Shown: positions 1-8,993, counted from the first letter of the stretch. The stretch is DNA of 64,000 nucleotides from Adhaeretor mobilis (GCF_007741515.1 NZ_CP036263.1:1860001-1924000), one strand, 5' to 3'. Notes: generated by a model not told the origin, from the letters alone. Made by a program: numbers and translations.

Positions 1-970
1 AGACGCCGTCCTCGACGGCCGCTCCCGCAGCAATGTCTTTCGAGAGCAGTGCTGCTCCGTCCATGTCCACGTAATCTAACAGTGGTAGCAACTGGGCGAT
101 TGCGGAGATTCCTACCGACGACTCGGTCATACAGCCGACCATGACTTTCATGTTTAGCCGACGTGCATGGTCGATCATGCGGCGGGCTGGGGTGAGTCCC
201 CCGCACTTTACGAGCTTGATGTTGATCCCGTGAAACCTGCCTTTGCACTGGGCAACATCCGCCTCTGAAATACAGCTCTCGTCGGCGATCACTGGCAATG
301 CCGATTCTTGAAAAACCTTGCGGGCTCCCTCGACATCCTCACGGGGGAGTGGCTGCTCGATAAATTCAACACCCAGTTTCTTTAATTCTTGGGAATTTTG
401 GATTGCTTCATCCGCTGTCCAACCGCAATTGGCGTCCACTCGAAAAGTTGCCCGCGTGTGTTTGCGCAGTTGCTTGATGATCTCCAAATCGTGTTCGGTT
501 CCCAACTTGATCTTGTAGATCGGCCAGTCAGGCATTTCCTCGAGCTTCTCGACCATCACATCGATCGAGTCGATCCCAATCGTAAAGTTTGAGTGTGGCA
601 CTTCCTTGGTGTTCAGCCCCCACAATTCATAGACCGGCTTGCCCTGCTGCTTGCCCCATAGATCGTAGGCCGCCTGATCGATTGCGCAGAGTGCGAAGGG
701 GCAGTCAGCTAACGCCACAGCGAGCTCTTCCCAGAGGACGCGTGGTTGGAGTTCGCTGGTGTTCTCCACGATTCCGCGTACCGACTCCAGCGCGGCTTGC
801 ATGCGATCAAGCGTCATGCCGTAATAGGCATTCGTCGTGGCCTCGCCATAGCCAGAGTGCGTACCGTCTGTCAATTCGACGATCAGTGTAGGCTGAACGT
901 TGGTCGACTCGCGAGATATCGTAAAGGTATGACGCAGCGGTAAGTCGAATGTATGAGCAATTAGCTTCAC
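1..970 (-). CDS. L-Ala-D/L-Glu type dipeptide epimerase, enolase superfamily (3' end outside window)
   Basis: Read on the minus strand from a GTG at 970 with an in-frame stop just upstream; about 323 codons are visible and the C-terminal few tens of residues lie outside the window. The N-terminal capping domain is followed by a barrel with the full active-site set: KIK near residue 153, metal ligands in DANCGW, IEQPL and ADES, and the second lysine in NIKLVKCGG. Family members invert the D-Glu centre in L-Ala-D-Glu from murein peptides, in the cytoplasm. It lies 27 bp downstream of the DUF1611 gene, probably co-transcribed. The alternative is N-acetyl-D-glutamate racemase (DgcA type), which is a close relative also paired with DUF1611. 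The murein context favours a role in cell-wall D-Glu use either way. Confidence 0.88.
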   Translation of the reverse strand, partial: MKLIAHTFDLPLRHTFTISRESTNVQPTLIVELTDGTHSGYGEATTNAYYGMTLDRMQAALESVRGIVENTSELQPRVLWEELAVALADCPFALCAIDQAAYDLWGKQQGKPVYELWGLNTKEVPHSNFTIGIDSIDVMVEKLEEMPDWPIYKIKLGTEHDLEIIKQLRKHTRATFRVDANCGWTADEAIQNSQELKKLGVEFIEQPLPREDVEGARKVFQESALPVIADESCISEADVAQCKGRFHGINIKLVKCGGLTPARRMIDHARRLNMKVMVGCMTESSVGISAIAQLLPLLDYVDMDGAALLSKDIAAGAAVEDGV

Positions 971-997
971 GAAAATCTCTTATTTCATCAGCTTGAG

Positions 998-2047
998 TTA
1001 TTGTTTGACCAGTTGCTGTCTGAGATTGATGACAGCCTCAATCAAGTCATCGGGTCCATGTCGAATCACGTCGCACACGGGCACGCCTAGCTCGGCCCGC
1101 ACGCGTTCACGTTCTTTCTCCGCCTCTTCAGCGGTCACCAAGCGGCTGTTCATTGCTACGCCGATCACTTTGGAAGGCAGCATTAAGCCGGCTACGTGTT
1201 CGTAAGTGTCGCGAAGTTCAGCAAGCGACTTGAGCGGCACCTGTTGCATGTGACTTACGGAAGTGCGGCCTACTTCGTAGCACAAGATCATGCCGTGGGG
1301 CCGACAGCCGTGCAGAAGTCCTAGTGTGACGGCTGAATAGCGTGGATGCGCGAGACTGCCCTGTCCTTCGATGAACATAACGTCGTGGTGCTGGTTGGCC
1401 AGAACGAGCTTTTCAGCTGCTCCGCTGATAAAATCAGAAACAACACAGTCAATCGGACATCCATCCCCTTCGACCAATATGCCCGTCTGTCCCGTGGCTA
1501 CAAACTTTGAGTCGACTCCTTGACGTTTCATCGCTTGATCGAGCTCGATACACACGACCATTTTTCCCACGCAGCAGTCTTGTCCCACGGCGTGAATGCG
1601 CAAGCAATCTTCGCTCACACCTTCCCAGTTAGCCACATCTCGCTCTGAGTTCTGTCGCACATCGATTAGATTTGCGTTGTGCTTCTCTGCTGCCGCAACG
1701 AACTCAGCATCGTCGGAGAGGAATTGGTGCAACCCGGAGACCACGTCCATGCCTTTTTCTAAGGCCTCCAGAACAATCTTCCGCCAAGCCTCGGGCAACT
1801 TTCCGCCGGCCGGCGCGATGCCTATCATCAGGGCGTCTGCACCTTTCGTCTCTTTAAGACTGGCAACAAAGGGCGTCTTGCCACCGACGGCTAACACTTG
1901 GTCGGTGGTCTTACCAACTTGCGTGGAGTCGATCAGCGCGACGACTTCCTCGGGGCGATAGCGCAATACACTTACCGCCGTCTTGGCAGTAATCGGCTCG
2001 GATTGCCCCTCAGTGAGGATCACGAGTTTGCGAGTTTCGGTTGCCAT
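998..2047 (-). CDS. DUF1611 protein (DgcN-like, two-domain P-loop family)
   Basis: A 349-residue protein of full family length. The N-terminal half is Rossmann-like, and the C-terminal half holds a P-loop-like motif, GQDCCVGKM, near residue 155. The family was long annotated only as DUF1611. Some members (DgcN) were later described as D-glutamate N-acetyltransferases that work with an enolase-superfamily racemase (DgcA). The gene lies immediately upstream of such an enolase-superfamily gene here, so the pair may convert D-Glu from peptidoglycan peptides to L-Glu. The family match is clear from the sequence; the acetyltransferase role is inferred from the pairing. No signal peptide is seen, so it should be cytoplasmic. 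Confidence 0.8.
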   Translation of the reverse strand: MATETRKLVILTEGQSEPITAKTAVSVLRYRPEEVVALIDSTQVGKTTDQVLAVGGKTPFVASLKETKGADALMIGIAPAGGKLPEAWRKIVLEALEKGMDVVSGLHQFLSDDAEFVAAAEKHNANLIDVRQNSERDVANWEGVSEDCLRIHAVGQDCCVGKMVVCIELDQAMKRQGVDSKFVATGQTGILVEGDGCPIDCVVSDFISGAAEKLVLANQHHDVMFIEGQGSLAHPRYSAVTLGLLHGCRPHGMILCYEVGRTSVSHMQQVPLKSLAELRDTYEHVAGLMLPSKVIGVAMNSRLVTAEEAEKERERVRAELGVPVCDVIRHGPDDLIEAVINLRQQLVKQ

Positions 2048-2192
2048 ATGCTTTTCTTCGCTTCGGAAACTGTGATTGAAGTTTGCGCTAACACGAGTGC
2101 ATGAACATGTAAGTTCTTTACTCGTCAGTTTATCGTGAACACATTCGCTTGAGAAGTTGAAGCGATCAACTAATCAGTCGCGCCGCCTAAGG

Positions 2193-2249
2193 AAAAAGCC
2201 CCTCGGGAATTGCAAACCGTGTGGGTTCAGCAATTGCCCAAGGGGCTTG
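2193..2249 (-). terminator. Rho-independent terminator of the PEP-CTERM gene
   Basis: On the minus strand a long stem pairs 2230-2247 with 2196-2212 (AAGCCCC/GGGGCTT arms, one bulge). It runs straight into a TTTTT tract. It lies 22 bp past the stop of the PEP-CTERM gene and separates that unit from the DUF1611/epimerase unit. Confidence 0.8.
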
Positions 2250-2271
2250 GATGGTTTCGTCTAAGAGCTGT

Positions 2272-3015
2272 CTAGTCAACGCGACGACGTGTTACGGCCA
2301 GCGCGCATCCACCTAAGCAAAATAGCAAGAGGGAAGTAGGTTCAGGTACCGCCAATTCCCACATGACGCCGGCGAGGCGTTGGGAGACGAAGGAGTTCAC
2401 GTTGGCTTCTACCGATACCGTGTAAGTATTCCCAGCAGTGAGGTCGACCGTACCGACCAAGAGCCAAGCATTATTCACACCACCCACGAAGGCGGGACCC
2501 GAGTCTAGATCGGCTCCTGTACCACCGCTATTAAAGTTAACCATGGGGGTGATCACGGGGGCACCGTCACCGGTGACCGTAACTCTCGAACCGGCTGCAT
2601 TCACGTTCAGCGATTCTGGCGCTGTGATGTAGACATTGTAAGTCCCCGAGCCACCACCGACTTGTCCGCTGGCTGTCTCGGTGCCGAAACCGGTCGTTGA
2701 ACCCAGAAGAGACCCAGCAGCGGGAAAGAAGTTGTCGGCATCAGTGCCTGGCGTATAGGACATTACATATGTGTCGGGAGCTGCAACGCCGTCACCTCCG
2801 AAGAGACTATCATGCTCGGGCAGACCTACGGCAAAGCTTTGTCCGCTTTCGCTGGCGGAGGTAGTATCGCCACCGTAGCTAAAATTCGGATTGAGCGATC
2901 CAGGAGTGGTGCCGGCTTCAGGATCGAGATCGACCGCTGCGGTGAACGCTGCGTGGGCGCTCCCACTCAGAGAAATCGCCATGCAGGCGACTGTTAAACC
3001 AATGATTCGTTTCAT
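2272..3015 (-). CDS. PEP-CTERM sorting domain protein, unknown function
   Basis: A 247-residue exported protein. The ATG at 3015 is preferred over an earlier in-frame start because a GGGAGGG ribosome site lies about 9 bases upstream and a clean signal peptide follows (MKRIIGLTVACMAISLSGSAHA). The middle is a low-complexity, Gly/Ser/Thr-rich, probably beta-rich region with no recognised catalytic motif. The C-terminus has the sorting signal VPEPTSLLLFCLGGCALAV followed by TRRR. Such proteins are handled by exosortase/archaeosortase-type systems and displayed on or released from the surface. It forms its own transcription unit ended by the terminator at 2193-2249. Confidence 0.8.
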   Translation of the reverse strand: MKRIIGLTVACMAISLSGSAHAAFTAAVDLDPEAGTTPGSLNPNFSYGGDTTSASESGQSFAVGLPEHDSLFGGDGVAAPDTYVMSYTPGTDADNFFPAAGSLLGSTTGFGTETASGQVGGGSGTYNVYITAPESLNVNAAGSRVTVTGDGAPVITPMVNFNSGGTGADLDSGPAFVGGVNNAWLLVGTVDLTAGNTYTVSVEANVNSFVSQRLAGVMWELAVPEPTSLLLFCLGGCALAVTRRRVD

Positions 3016-3200
3016 GAGACTGAACCCTCCCAAACTTATAGTGAAAAGTTCGCAGGCTACGATCGCGCGCGACAAAAAAACAGAATCTAGGCAACAGAAG
3101 CTCAACGAACCCTGCTGCCCTATCCACCTATGTTAAAAAACAGCATTGAGTTTGCCAATGAAATCGGCGCAGAAAAGTGTTGATTCTGCGCAACAAACGC

Positions 3201-3620
3201 TCATTTCAATTCAAAGTTGACTTCCTGGACTTCCGATTGCTTGGCAATACTAGCCTTGAGGCCCGATTTCTTGTGGAGTTGGTATTTCACAGGCACCGCG
3301 TACGGATCGGGCGGAGGGAGTGGGTCTCCTTCTTTAAAACCCTCAGGCAGATTCGAGCTGGACTGCACTGCAACGGTATAGTCGCCCGCTGGAAGATTGG
3401 CCTCGTAGTGCCCTTGGTCATCAACGATGCCTGCGATGGGACGACCTCCCGTGGCAGGAAAAAAGTTGACGACACCGCCAGCGATGGGTTTGTCTCGGTA
3501 GGATGCTTGCCCTGATACCTGAGTTGTCTCGACCTCTGCTGCGCAGCCTAGCGTGAATACTCCGATTGCCAGAACCAACGTCCAGCGATGCCGATAGTGA
3601 TCGTGCGTCGCACTATTCAT
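3201..3620 (-). CDS. Small lipoprotein with carboxypeptidase-regulatory-like domain
   Basis: A 139-residue protein starting at the ATG at 3620, which overlaps the end of the upstream DUF1559 gene by 8 bases (ATGAATAG), so translation is probably coupled. A hydrophobic stretch ends in LGC, a likely lipobox around residue 26. The rest is one beta-sandwich of the type seen in carboxypeptidase regulatory or transthyretin-like domains (VSGQASYRDKPIAGGVVNFFP, then GHYEANLPAGDYTVAV). Planctomycetes often place such a lipoprotein directly after a DUF1559 gene. The function of the pair is unknown. Confidence 0.78.
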   Translation of the reverse strand: MNSATHDHYRHRWTLVLAIGVFTLGCAAEVETTQVSGQASYRDKPIAGGVVNFFPATGGRPIAGIVDDQGHYEANLPAGDYTVAVQSSSNLPEGFKEGDPLPPPDPYAVPVKYQLHKKSGLKASIAKQSEVQEVNFELK

Positions 3621-4689
3621 TAACAATCTCGCCCCCATTGCGCGAAGCCAATGCAAGATAAGTATCCGTATCGATTGACTCTTGAAGGTAACTCACACTC
3701 GCGTCACCGCGTGCGAAGTTAACTCCTCCTGGGTGTCTGCTGGCAAAAGGAAGATCGTTAACGGAAATGACCTTCGGGGTGGTGTCCGCGATCTCAGGAC
3801 GATCCCCTTCGGCATTGCTGTGAGCCTGGTAGGCTCCTGCGTGGGGATCGTGGTTGAGCGGGTATAAGTCAGTGACATTCTTGCTAGAAAAATGAGCCGT
3901 AGATGGCTGTGGTCCTTGGGGGGGGACAGCCGCTTGTCCACGGACTTGAGGAGGAATCGTACTACCCGTCCAATAAGCACCGATCATCCAAGCACGTATT
4001 TGATAGGTTCGCTCGCCTAGTAACAGCGTATTGGTTTGCCCATCGGAGGCTTCTCGCAGCTCAACACCCGAACCTTGAATCATTAGTCCGTCGTAGTTGT
4101 TCGGACCGAATAGACCTGTAGTGCTGGTTGCCACACAGTAGTCGTCGGTGTCTCGATTACTTGGGCAAAGTCCTGTACGAGCGAAATAAGATCCTGCCAC
4201 TCCAGAATAACTCATTCCTTTGCGATCTGCGTTGCCGAACTTCTCTTGCTGATCAGCAAGTTCTGGGTCACTAGGACAGAGGTACATTGGCTGCAGTAGC
4301 TTGTTCAAACCGTCCATTGCTGAGCCGTAGGCATCTGGGTCATCACCCTGGTCATCGATAATGGCTAGGGCTTGTTGATTGACAGCGCCTTGTTCAAGGT
4401 AAGGTAAAATAAGCACCGGCCAGCCGAGGCCACTACGTTGACTCTTCAGAGCAAGTGTCGAAGAAGGGGGCAGCTCACCTCGTGCGGATTCGTAGTTGAG
4501 ACACGAGAGTGCAATGTTCTTCAGGTTATTTGTACAGCTCAGTCGGCGTGCCGACTCACGGGCTGCTTGAACGGCCGGCAACAGGAGCCCCACCAGCACA
4601 CCAATGATGGCGATCACCACGAGTAGTTCGACGAGCGTGAAGCCAGTGGTAGACTTTTGTTTATTTCCTGGCTGACTGGTGAATGCCAT
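3613..4689 (-). CDS. DUF1559 family protein with pilin-like N-terminal methylation motif
   Basis: A 358-residue protein. The ATG at 4689 has GGAG 8 to 9 bases upstream and leads quickly into the type IV pilin-like segment GFTLVELLVVIAIIGVLVG near residues 16-34. The DUF1559 domain follows, with LPPSSTLAL-type, CPSD and HPGGVNFARGDASV signature stretches. These proteins exist in dozens of copies in planctomycetes and are thought to be pseudopilin-like surface or secretion components with no fixed function. It overlaps the downstream lipoprotein gene by 8 bases and probably shares its mRNA. Confidence 0.9.
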   Translation of the reverse strand: MAFTSQPGNKQKSTTGFTLVELLVVIAIIGVLVGLLLPAVQAARESARRLSCTNNLKNIALSCLNYESARGELPPSSTLALKSQRSGLGWPVLILPYLEQGAVNQQALAIIDDQGDDPDAYGSAMDGLNKLLQPMYLCPSDPELADQQEKFGNADRKGMSYSGVAGSYFARTGLCPSNRDTDDYCVATSTTGLFGPNNYDGLMIQGSGVELREASDGQTNTLLLGERTYQIRAWMIGAYWTGSTIPPQVRGQAAVPPQGPQPSTAHFSSKNVTDLYPLNHDPHAGAYQAHSNAEGDRPEIADTTPKVISVNDLPFASRHPGGVNFARGDASVSYLQESIDTDTYLALASRNGGEIVNE

Positions 4690-4806
4690 GACTGTTCTCC
4701 GGCTGAGAAAGCGCTGAGTAGATATTTCCATAGTAGGAATAAGCGGCAGAAAAGCAAAGTAAAAGAAGCGCAGGTTTATCTCCGTGTTGCGCAAAGCTGT
4801 GATATG

Positions 4807-4849
4807 CAAAATGCCGCGTCACGTGCTGCCCCGCAACGTGACACGGCAT
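4807..4849 (-). terminator. Rho-independent terminator after the dockerin/PEP-CTERM gene
   Basis: The arms 4836-4849 and 4811-4824 form a 14-bp stem with one wobble pair around an 11-base loop. On the minus strand the stem is followed by TTTTG. It lies between the stop at 4875 and the start of the DUF1559 gene and so separates the two units. Confidence 0.75.
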
Positions 4850-4874
4850 GGTTTCTCGCGTGTAGTTGCTTGAG

Positions 4875-6152
4875 CTAGACCACTGGCTTGCTGCTTCGAC
4901 CGAGCGAGCAAGCACATAGTGCGAATAGCAATCCCAAGACAGCAGTCGAAGGTTCGGGCACCGCTGCGGCACTAGCTACAGCATTGGGGTTGGTGCCGTA
5001 CTGCGTTTGGAATATCCCAACATCGAGATCATCAATGAACCCATCTCCGTTCGCATCGCCATCGGCGAATAGAGGGTCAGCCGTGCCAAAGTTCTGCTGC
5101 AAGGTGAGGAAGTCCTCTCCATCGACGAGGTTGCTTCCATCGAAGTCGGCGTTGTCACCGGCGACGACGAGATCGATCAGATCGATGCTAATATTGTCCA
5201 CGACCGACTCGTTGTTGCCAGACACACCAGAGGGGCCACCGATTCGTAGGCTGTTGAAGGGATCGTAATCGAAAGCGTCGGTGTCGTTTCCGTCTTGAGG
5301 GGCAATGGTCCAAGTAACTGAAGAGTCTACTCCTGGTGTGCCCACACCTTCGGTGGCCTCCGTATTGGCCAAGCCATCGCGAAATAGGTCAAGTTCAAAG
5401 GTGACAGTGGTTTCGGTGATCGTCGCCGTGTAGCGATGCCAGCCAACTCCAATGTCGACGGGAGTGACCAAGCCGTCTGGATTGGGCTCTGCTGCCGAAT
5501 CCTTCGTATCCAAGATGGGATCAAGCGGAAAATACTGCCAATTTGGCGTCTGAATCAGGGGAGCTCCAATACTTGAGCTGTCAAACAAAACCACGCGATA
5601 CGCGTAGCCGGTCACATCTGAAACAGGAGTTCCATCGGTTGGGTCAGTCATGCTCTCTACTGAATTCCAGTGGCCTAGTTCGATGACGTTAGTTGTGGTT
5701 GGGGTGAACACATCGCGATCGTACACGCTACGCAGCCCAATCGAAGCCCGCTTGTTGCCCGCAGTATCGTCGAACATGTCTCCCGACAAACGCACCGCTT
5801 GAGTGCTACTGGGGACGATCTCAAACGAGGGTGTTTGAAAGTCATTGTCAGGGTCATGTTCATTGATGTTGTCCAAAATATTGACACCTTGGCCTTGTAT
5901 TCCCGGTGGGTTGTCATTGGGAGGGTCGATCACTAAAGCCGTATTTGGTACCAACAATCCCTGGGTTGGTAATGTAACTTTTCCCGATCCGTCAGCCGGT
6001 CGCCACACCGCTTCAAAGGCTGCCTGATCAGGATCGTTATTTACACCAGTTACATAGCTGTCGAAGTTTTCGCTCAGAATGTTCGTATCCGCTCGCAGGT
6101 CTGTGACCAACAAAGTCAAAACAACCAGCAGGGGAGTTAGATAAGATCGCAT
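4875..6152 (-). CDS. Exported dockerin-like and PEP-CTERM protein, unknown function
   Basis: A 425-residue protein. The ATG at 6152 has GAGGA eight bases upstream; a TTG 15 bases further up is also open but less likely. It has a signal peptide ending near LRA, then about 310 residues of probable beta-sandwich fold (starting ILSENFDSYV) that look like planctomycete surface adhesin or lectin-like domains. A dockerin-like calcium-binding pair follows (DFDGSNLVDGEDF and GDANGDGFIDDLD). The tail VPEPSTAVLGLLFALCACSLG is a PEP-CTERM sorting signal. It is downstream of the regulator gene on the same strand, with a 267-bp gap. No catalytic residues were recognised. Confidence 0.8.
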   Translation of the reverse strand: MRSYLTPLLVVLTLLVTDLRADTNILSENFDSYVTGVNNDPDQAAFEAVWRPADGSGKVTLPTQGLLVPNTALVIDPPNDNPPGIQGQGVNILDNINEHDPDNDFQTPSFEIVPSSTQAVRLSGDMFDDTAGNKRASIGLRSVYDRDVFTPTTTNVIELGHWNSVESMTDPTDGTPVSDVTGYAYRVVLFDSSSIGAPLIQTPNWQYFPLDPILDTKDSAAEPNPDGLVTPVDIGVGWHRYTATITETTVTFELDLFRDGLANTEATEGVGTPGVDSSVTWTIAPQDGNDTDAFDYDPFNSLRIGGPSGVSGNNESVVDNISIDLIDLVVAGDNADFDGSNLVDGEDFLTLQQNFGTADPLFADGDANGDGFIDDLDVGIFQTQYGTNPNAVASAAAVPEPSTAVLGLLFALCACSLGRSSKPVV

Positions 6153-6419
6153 GGCCTTTTTCCTCAATGTTCGCTAAGTGGTGACTTGCCAATAAGAGGG
6201 GCTTCAGCCAAATGGCTTAACAAGCCCAACGCGAGCGCATTCGTTCACTCTGCGTAGGCCTACCCTTCTTTTTCCATCGTAACGAGAGAAAGTCGAATAG
6301 CTGCGTAAATAGTGCGCATTATTTTGTCGGTTAAGCGCAGAGAGCGTGGGTCAAAACTGGTGGTTCTGCGCACTTCCCCTTGGACGGAATGGAACGTGCG
6401 GTCCTCAACCCAAGGAGGG

Positions 6420-7586
6420 TCAACCCTCAAACGTCTGCTTGCGATAGGAAAGTGGCGTTTGACCTTCGCGTTTTCGGAACGCCACGCCAAACCTTGTCGC
6501 GTTGGCAAACCCGCAAGCCGTGGCGATTTCTCTAATCGACATCGTGGTTTGCGATAGCAATTCTCGCCCCTTCTCTAGTCTTACGCGGCGGATTTCTTCA
6601 GCCGGTGAGCGGCCTAGATAGTTTCGGAATTGAATTTCCAGGCAGCGCCGCGAGACGGGAATCTCTCGCAAGATGTCTTTCACGGCAATATCCTGAAACG
6701 CGTGAGCGCGAATAAACCTTAACGCTCGCACGACCGTCTCGTCATCGATAGAGAGGATGTCCGTAGATTGCCGGCTGGTGACTCCCTTGGGCGGTATGAG
6801 TCGTGGCTCGGGGGAAATTTCCTCCCCCTGGGTGAGTCGATCCAACAGCGCCATCGCCTCGTAGCCAATCCGCTGGCCAGCAACGGCTATCCCCGAGAGC
6901 GGCGGCGTGGACACGTCGCACATGAGCTCGTCGTTATCGCCGGCTAGGATTGCGATTTCGTCCGGTACGCGAATCTCTCGCAGGTGACAGATCTCTGCCA
7001 GTTGCCGGCCCCGTTGAGCATCTGCCGTGAGGATAGCAACGGGAAATTCCAGAGAATCGAGCCAACTGCTTACACGGCGTTGCTGTTCTTCCCAACCGAT
7101 CTTGCGTCCTACCCGATAGCCTGGCTTGTACTCCTCGCAGGGGAATCCCGCCTCACGCACAGCCGCGACGAATTCCAGACCGCGTTTCGCAGAGTACACA
7201 TGGCTAGGAGGTGCGAAATAGGCGAACCTTTCGAAACCGCGATCGCGCAGATGCTCCAGCGCGAGTTGGGCGCGGGCAGCATCGTCGGTTACGACGTCGT
7301 AGATACCCTCTTGCTCCTCATAAAGGGTATCCACATTAACAGTGGGCAATTTTCGCTTGCGAATCTGTTCCAGTTGTAGGCGGCTACCGATGCGTGCGAT
7401 GATGCCATCTCCGGACCAGCGATCAGGCAATGCCGAACGCAGCTCATGGTCGCGAGGGTCGATTAAGAGATGCCAATGGCTGTAGGTCTGTGCGTAATCG
7501 GCGATTCCGCGGATCACGCTGGCTTCCCAAGTTCCTTCGGTCTCTATCAGAACGGCAACTTGTCGGACTTGAATTTGATTTGTCAT
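6420..7586 (-). CDS. XylR-type AraC family transcriptional regulator
   Basis: A 388-residue regulator. Residues 8-270 are a LacI/periplasmic-binding-protein-like sugar sensor (VAVLIETEGTWEASVIRGI at the start, later AILAGDNDELMCDVSTPPLSGI). Residues about 285-385 are a C-terminal AraC DNA-binding domain with two helix-turn-helix units (IAVKDILREIPVSRRCLE and SIREIATACGFANATRFG). This layout is that of XylR from enterobacteria, common in planctomycetes beside sugar-use genes. It is divergent from anmK with a 300-bp shared upstream region, so it probably controls the cell-wall-sugar genes. The ligand is not predictable from sequence; a muropeptide sugar is an inference from context. Confidence 0.9.
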   Translation of the reverse strand: MTNQIQVRQVAVLIETEGTWEASVIRGIADYAQTYSHWHLLIDPRDHELRSALPDRWSGDGIIARIGSRLQLEQIRKRKLPTVNVDTLYEEQEGIYDVVTDDAARAQLALEHLRDRGFERFAYFAPPSHVYSAKRGLEFVAAVREAGFPCEEYKPGYRVGRKIGWEEQQRRVSSWLDSLEFPVAILTADAQRGRQLAEICHLREIRVPDEIAILAGDNDELMCDVSTPPLSGIAVAGQRIGYEAMALLDRLTQGEEISPEPRLIPPKGVTSRQSTDILSIDDETVVRALRFIRAHAFQDIAVKDILREIPVSRRCLEIQFRNYLGRSPAEEIRRVRLEKGRELLSQTTMSIREIATACGFANATRFGVAFRKREGQTPLSYRKQTFEG

Positions 7587-7886
7587 GGCCGTGTCGCATT
7601 TCTAGTTTTTATCTTTTACCCGGATGGTGTCCTGATGATGACCTTTTTAGTATAGTCTGGGAATGCGCAATTCCGAGAAGATTTAATGCATTTTTGCCTA
7701 CCTCTGTTGATTACACTTAGGAAGCTTAGAAATGCTTTAATGCGTAGTTCCCACACATTCCCCCCTGCTTGAGCCGCTATTGCCACGCCGCTATGTTGTG
7801 TTGGAGCTGTTGCGCGGACGGTTCAACGAACACACGAATCCCCCCCCCCATTTCTCAGAAAGCTTTAATCCACTGTGAGCGCTAGC
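7587..7886. promoter_or_regulatory. Divergent regulatory region between the XylR-type regulator and anmK, with a repeated motif
   Basis: This 300-bp gap drives two divergent genes. It holds two direct copies of a 13-base motif, AATGCGCAATTCC at 7662-7674 and AATGCGTAGTTCC at 7739-7751 (11 of 13 identical). The first copy sits in a small palindrome (GGAAT-GCGCA-ATTCC at 7660-7674). A related CTGCGCACTTCC occurs at 6364-6375, in the gap between the regulator and the dockerin/PEP-CTERM gene. AraC-type XylR proteins bind direct repeats, so these are candidate operators. This is inference from pattern and position only. Confidence 0.4.
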
Positions 7887-8963
7887 ATGAAGCGAAAAGT
7901 TGCGGTTGGGCTTATGAGCGGAACTTCCGGCGACGGGGTGGATGCGGCCCTGCTGAACACCGATGGCGACAGCAAAATTGAGTTCTATGATGGTCTCACG
8001 CATCCCTTTGATGAGGATTTGCGAAGCCGCCTTCTAGAGGCTTCGCACCACGATGTACCGACTTCAGAGCTGCTGCGTCTGGAGAAGGATGTGACTCTGC
8101 ATCACTCACAAGCGGTGAGAATTCTGTTAGAGCGACACGCCAAGGAAGCCAAGAAGGTGGAGGTTATTGGTTTTCATGGTCATACGATTCGCCACATGCC
8201 TGGCGAAGGAATCACGATGCAAATTGGAAATCCCTGGCTGCTGGCCAGAGATTTCGATTTACCTGTCGTCAGCGATTTCCGCCGGTGCGACATGGCTGCC
8301 GGAGGCCACGGCGCACCGCTGGTGGCTCTCTTTCACCGGGCGCTGTTCCTGAAAGAACCACATCCGCTAGTTGTTTTGAATATTGGGGGTGTGGCCAATG
8401 TAACGTGGCTTGGTGCCAAGGATGAGATCATTGCAGGCGACACGGGCCCCGGATGTGGTTTGCTGGACGAGTGGGCACAAGCCATGGCCGATTTGCCCCA
8501 TGATCGCGACGGGCAACTCTCGTCATCAGGTACCGTTCACGAAGAGACAGTCGAGAAAGCACTGGCCGCAGATTTCTTTGAGCAGCCGTTGCCCAAGGCG
8601 GCCGATCGCTACGACTTCGACCACGTGGATGTTTCGCGATTGAGTATCAACGATGGTGCGGCCACCTTGTGCGCAGTGACCGCCGAGGCAGTTTACCGTG
8701 CGGTGAAAAAGCTCCCCAGTATGCCCAAGAAAGTGTGGGCTACAGGGGGAGGTACCCATCATCCGATTCTCATGAAGATGTTAGCCGACCGTTTTGGTGA
8801 AATTAGCAACGTCAGTGAGATGGGGCTTAACCCTGACACGCTGGAAGCAGAATGTTTCGCCTGGCTAGCTGTGCGGCATCAACAGGGCTTACCGCTTACG
8901 ATTCCCGAAGTGACAGGCTGTGAGAAGCCTGTCGTGGGTGGCGTGCTGGCACAATTCAAGTAA
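7887..8963 (+). CDS. anmK: Anhydro-N-acetylmuramic acid kinase
   Basis: A 358-residue protein of normal AnmK length; the ATG at 7887 is chosen over a GTG at 7875 because the family motif begins at once. Key signatures are GLMSGTSGDGVDAAL (residues 8-22), GFHGHTIRH, the SDFRRCDMAAGGHGAPL loop, NIGGVANVTWL and GDTGPGCGLLDEW near residue 182. AnmK opens the 1,6-anhydro ring and phosphorylates the sugar, giving MurNAc-6-phosphate in the cytoplasm. Its substrate comes from lytic transglycosylases, and a SpoIID-type one is encoded at 14908-16509. It is divergent from the regulator and convergent with the murQ-kinase pair, which makes the next substrate-product step. Confidence 0.96.
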   Translation: MKRKVAVGLMSGTSGDGVDAALLNTDGDSKIEFYDGLTHPFDEDLRSRLLEASHHDVPTSELLRLEKDVTLHHSQAVRILLERHAKEAKKVEVIGFHGHTIRHMPGEGITMQIGNPWLLARDFDLPVVSDFRRCDMAAGGHGAPLVALFHRALFLKEPHPLVVLNIGGVANVTWLGAKDEIIAGDTGPGCGLLDEWAQAMADLPHDRDGQLSSSGTVHEETVEKALAADFFEQPLPKAADRYDFDHVDVSRLSINDGAATLCAVTAEAVYRAVKKLPSMPKKVWATGGGTHHPILMKMLADRFGEISNVSEMGLNPDTLEAECFAWLAVRHQQGLPLTIPEVTGCEKPVVGGVLAQFK

Positions 8964-8966
8964 GTC

Positions 8967-8984
8967 CCATCGCAATTGCGATGG
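8967..8984. repeat. Perfect 18-base palindrome between convergent genes
   Basis: CCATCGCAATTGCGATGG is fully self-complementary and is followed by CCTAG. It lies 3 bp past the anmK stop and 9 bp before the stop of the convergent kinase gene. There is no T-tract, so it is not a classical terminator, but it could act on both strands. A similar palindrome is seen at 63973-63990. Confidence 0.5.
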
Positions 8985-8993
8985 CCTAGTACC

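Noticed and set aside
6260..6557. Frames of about 80 residues on both strands around the 3' end of the regulator
   Set aside because: They overlap the AraC domain and the short gap beyond it, and have no protein-like features.
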